This document shows, piece after piece, positions 62,872-64,000 of a DNA stretch of 64,000 nucleotides. Numbering within the stretch: position 1 is the stretch's first letter; every line of letters starts with the position of its first letter. The notes under the pieces were generated by a model. That model searched no databases. It saw nothing but the letters and a program-made list of their open reading frames with translations, and had not been told where the DNA came from. Location of the stretch: NCBI RefSeq assembly GCF_014050145.1, contig NZ_JACFYF010000001.1:434001-498000 (forward strand). Direction: 5' to 3'. The stretch comes from Vibrio marinisediminis. GTDB taxonomy: Bacteria > Pseudomonadota > Gammaproteobacteria > Enterobacterales > Vibrionaceae. A program made the translations under genes and the position numbers.

Positions 62872-64000
62872 CTAAACAGCCACACCACTCACAGCCTGCA
62901 AGCCACGGCTTTTGATGACATGGCGCAAGCGCAGCAGCATTAAAATGGCTGCGACAGTTAAACCGGTGAGAATACCAACCCAAAAGCCCTTCTCACCCAT
63001 TGCTGGTACTACGTAGTCTGTTAGACCAAGCACAACACCCAGTGGCAGCGCCAGGCCCCAGTAAGAAGCTATCGCCAAAAACATTGGCATCTTGGTGTCT
63101 TTGTAACCACGCAGCGCACCATTAGCTGAGGTTTGTAGCGCATCACTAAATTGATACATCGCGGTAAACACCAACAATGTTGCTGCTGTCGCACTAATTG
63201 CTGGATCTGTGGTGTATAAGCGAATAATCCACTCGGGGAATAGCAAGAAAATCGCCACCGAAATCAGTGAGACTAACGCCGCCACGACAATTCCAATTTT
63301 GCTACGCTCAATCGCACTTTGTTCATCACGCTCACCCAAGGAGTGACCCACGCGGATTGTAATACCAAACGAGATACTCATCGGGATCACGTAAGTTAAG
63401 CTTGAGATGTTTAGCGCAATCTGTGCTGCCGCTACGTTCTCAGCGCCAATACGACCGATCAGCAGTGCGATCACCGCAAAAATACTGCCACACACGGCAA
63501 TGTTCATACCAATAGGTAAACCCAATTTTAGTAGGTTGAACATCTCTTTTGCTCTTGGTTTTACATCCGAAAATGAGATGACTTTTTTATAGTGGTGATG
63601 ACCTTTGATGTAGGAATACAGTAGACCCGACATCACCCAGTAAACCAAGCTGGTTGCCCAGCCACAGCCGACGGCTCCCATTTCAGGGAAACCCAACTTG
63701 CCATAGATAAGCACATAGTTAACCGGAATATTTAGTAGTAAGCCGACAACCGAAATAACCATCGGTACTTTGGTGTTGTTCATCCCTTCGCAAAAACCAT
63801 TCAAGGTATAGAACAGGGCAATCCCCGGTACACCAAAGGCTAAGGCGAAAGCGTAATCACTGGCGATAGGGATAATTTCTGAGGCGACACCAATCCACTC
63901 TAGGATGGGTTTGGCACTGACCAAATAGCCAATCAGCAGCACACTAGAAAGTAGTGCCAGCCAAACCATTTGGAAAAATTCCACTGAGATACTAGAAAAA
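62872..64000 (-). CDS. MATE-family efflux transporter (C-terminal part; start outside window)
   Basis: The frame is open to the last window base, so the N-terminus is missing. The visible 376 residues contain about nine or ten helices with MATE features (MGAVGCGWATSLVYWV, RVGHSLGERDEQSAIERSKIG, ANGALRGYKDTKMPMFLAIASYWG). NorM-type proteins of this sequence exchange drugs for Na+ or H+. It shares a terminator with the convergent gene. Confidence 0.92.
   Translation of the reverse strand, partial: FSSISVEFFQMVWLALLSSVLLIGYLVSAKPILEWIGVASEIIPIASDYAFALAFGVPGIALFYTLNGFCEGMNNTKVPMVISVVGLLLNIPVNYVLIYGKLGFPEMGAVGCGWATSLVYWVMSGLLYSYIKGHHHYKKVISFSDVKPRAKEMFNLLKLGLPIGMNIAVCGSIFAVIALLIGRIGAENVAAAQIALNISSLTYVIPMSISFGITIRVGHSLGERDEQSAIERSKIGIVVAALVSLISVAIFLLFPEWIIRLYTTDPAISATAATLLVFTAMYQFSDALQTSANGALRGYKDTKMPMFLAIASYWGLALPLGVVLGLTDYVVPAMGEKGFWVGILTGLTVAAILMLLRLRHVIKSRGLQAVSGVAV

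Noticed and set aside
1-64000. CRISPR arrays, rRNA and tRNA genes
   Set aside because: No regularly spaced 20-40 bp repeats and no rRNA or tRNA signature sequences were seen.

Overview
The window reads as chromosomal DNA of a gammaproteobacterium, most likely a Vibrio or close relative (Vibrionaceae, perhaps the smaller chromosome). This is inference from gene content (glutamate and arginine acid-resistance genes, ProXWV, SgrR, MngB-like mannosidase, EmrAB-like efflux, many stand-alone small enzymes), moderate GC and Shine-Dalgarno-rich starts; no rRNA or tRNA gene is visible to fix the taxon.

Layout. 1-9 kb: two near-identical Cys/Met-type PLP lyases in inverted orientation enclose an APC permease and an operon of M24 peptidase-fold enzyme, Asp/Glu-racemase/arylmalonate decarboxylase-fold enzyme, M20 amidohydrolase and RarD-like exporter, a probable amino-acid-derivative catabolic block. 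9-15 kb: accessory, AT-rich stretch with a lipoprotein, an IS3-type transposase remnant, two unrecognised genes (one an HTH protein), a DUF523 gene overlapping a MerR-type gene that lacks a normal start codon, and an exported MTA/SAH nucleosidase with a PurR-like box. 15-18.6 kb: TetR regulator and EmrAB-like efflux pair sharing a 15-bp operator. 18.9-27 kb: a double-CDGSH/glutamate-synthase fusion, then a glycyl-radical enzyme, its activase, a GntR regulator and a fructose-type PTS EIIABC. The last four form a divergent unit with a shared TGTAAATACA motif and FNR-like boxes in both arms. 27-29.3 kb: LysR/FMN reductase pair and a TRIC/UPF0126 membrane protein.

29.4-37.8 kb: acid-stress block gadC-glsA-gadB and an adiC-type antiporter with adiA. 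38.3-41 kb: DedA and SgrR. 41.2-44.4 kb: proX-proW-proV betaine transporter. 44.5-53.4 kb: mostly small soluble enzymes (lipoate-ligase-like, methyltransferase, two HAD phosphatases, flavin reductase plus arylamine N-acetyltransferase, MazG-like, cupin, metzincin-like protein, iron alcohol dehydrogenase, LysE exporter). 53.6-61 kb: a glycosylglycerate-type PTS cluster (membrane-anchored EIIA, GH13_18 phosphorylase, GH38 mannosidase, EIIBC, divergent RpiR regulator). 61-64 kb: small membrane proteins, an HTH-2TM protein and a MATE transporter cut by the window end.

The best candidate for an under-described system is the glycyl-radical enzyme/PTS regulon: a C-x-E eliminase-type glycyl-radical enzyme, not a pyruvate formate-lyase, wired to a PTS and probably to anaerobiosis. 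The lyase-flanked catabolic block and the glycosylglycerate cluster with its added phosphorylase come next. All coordinates and motifs were read by eye; no database search was run.
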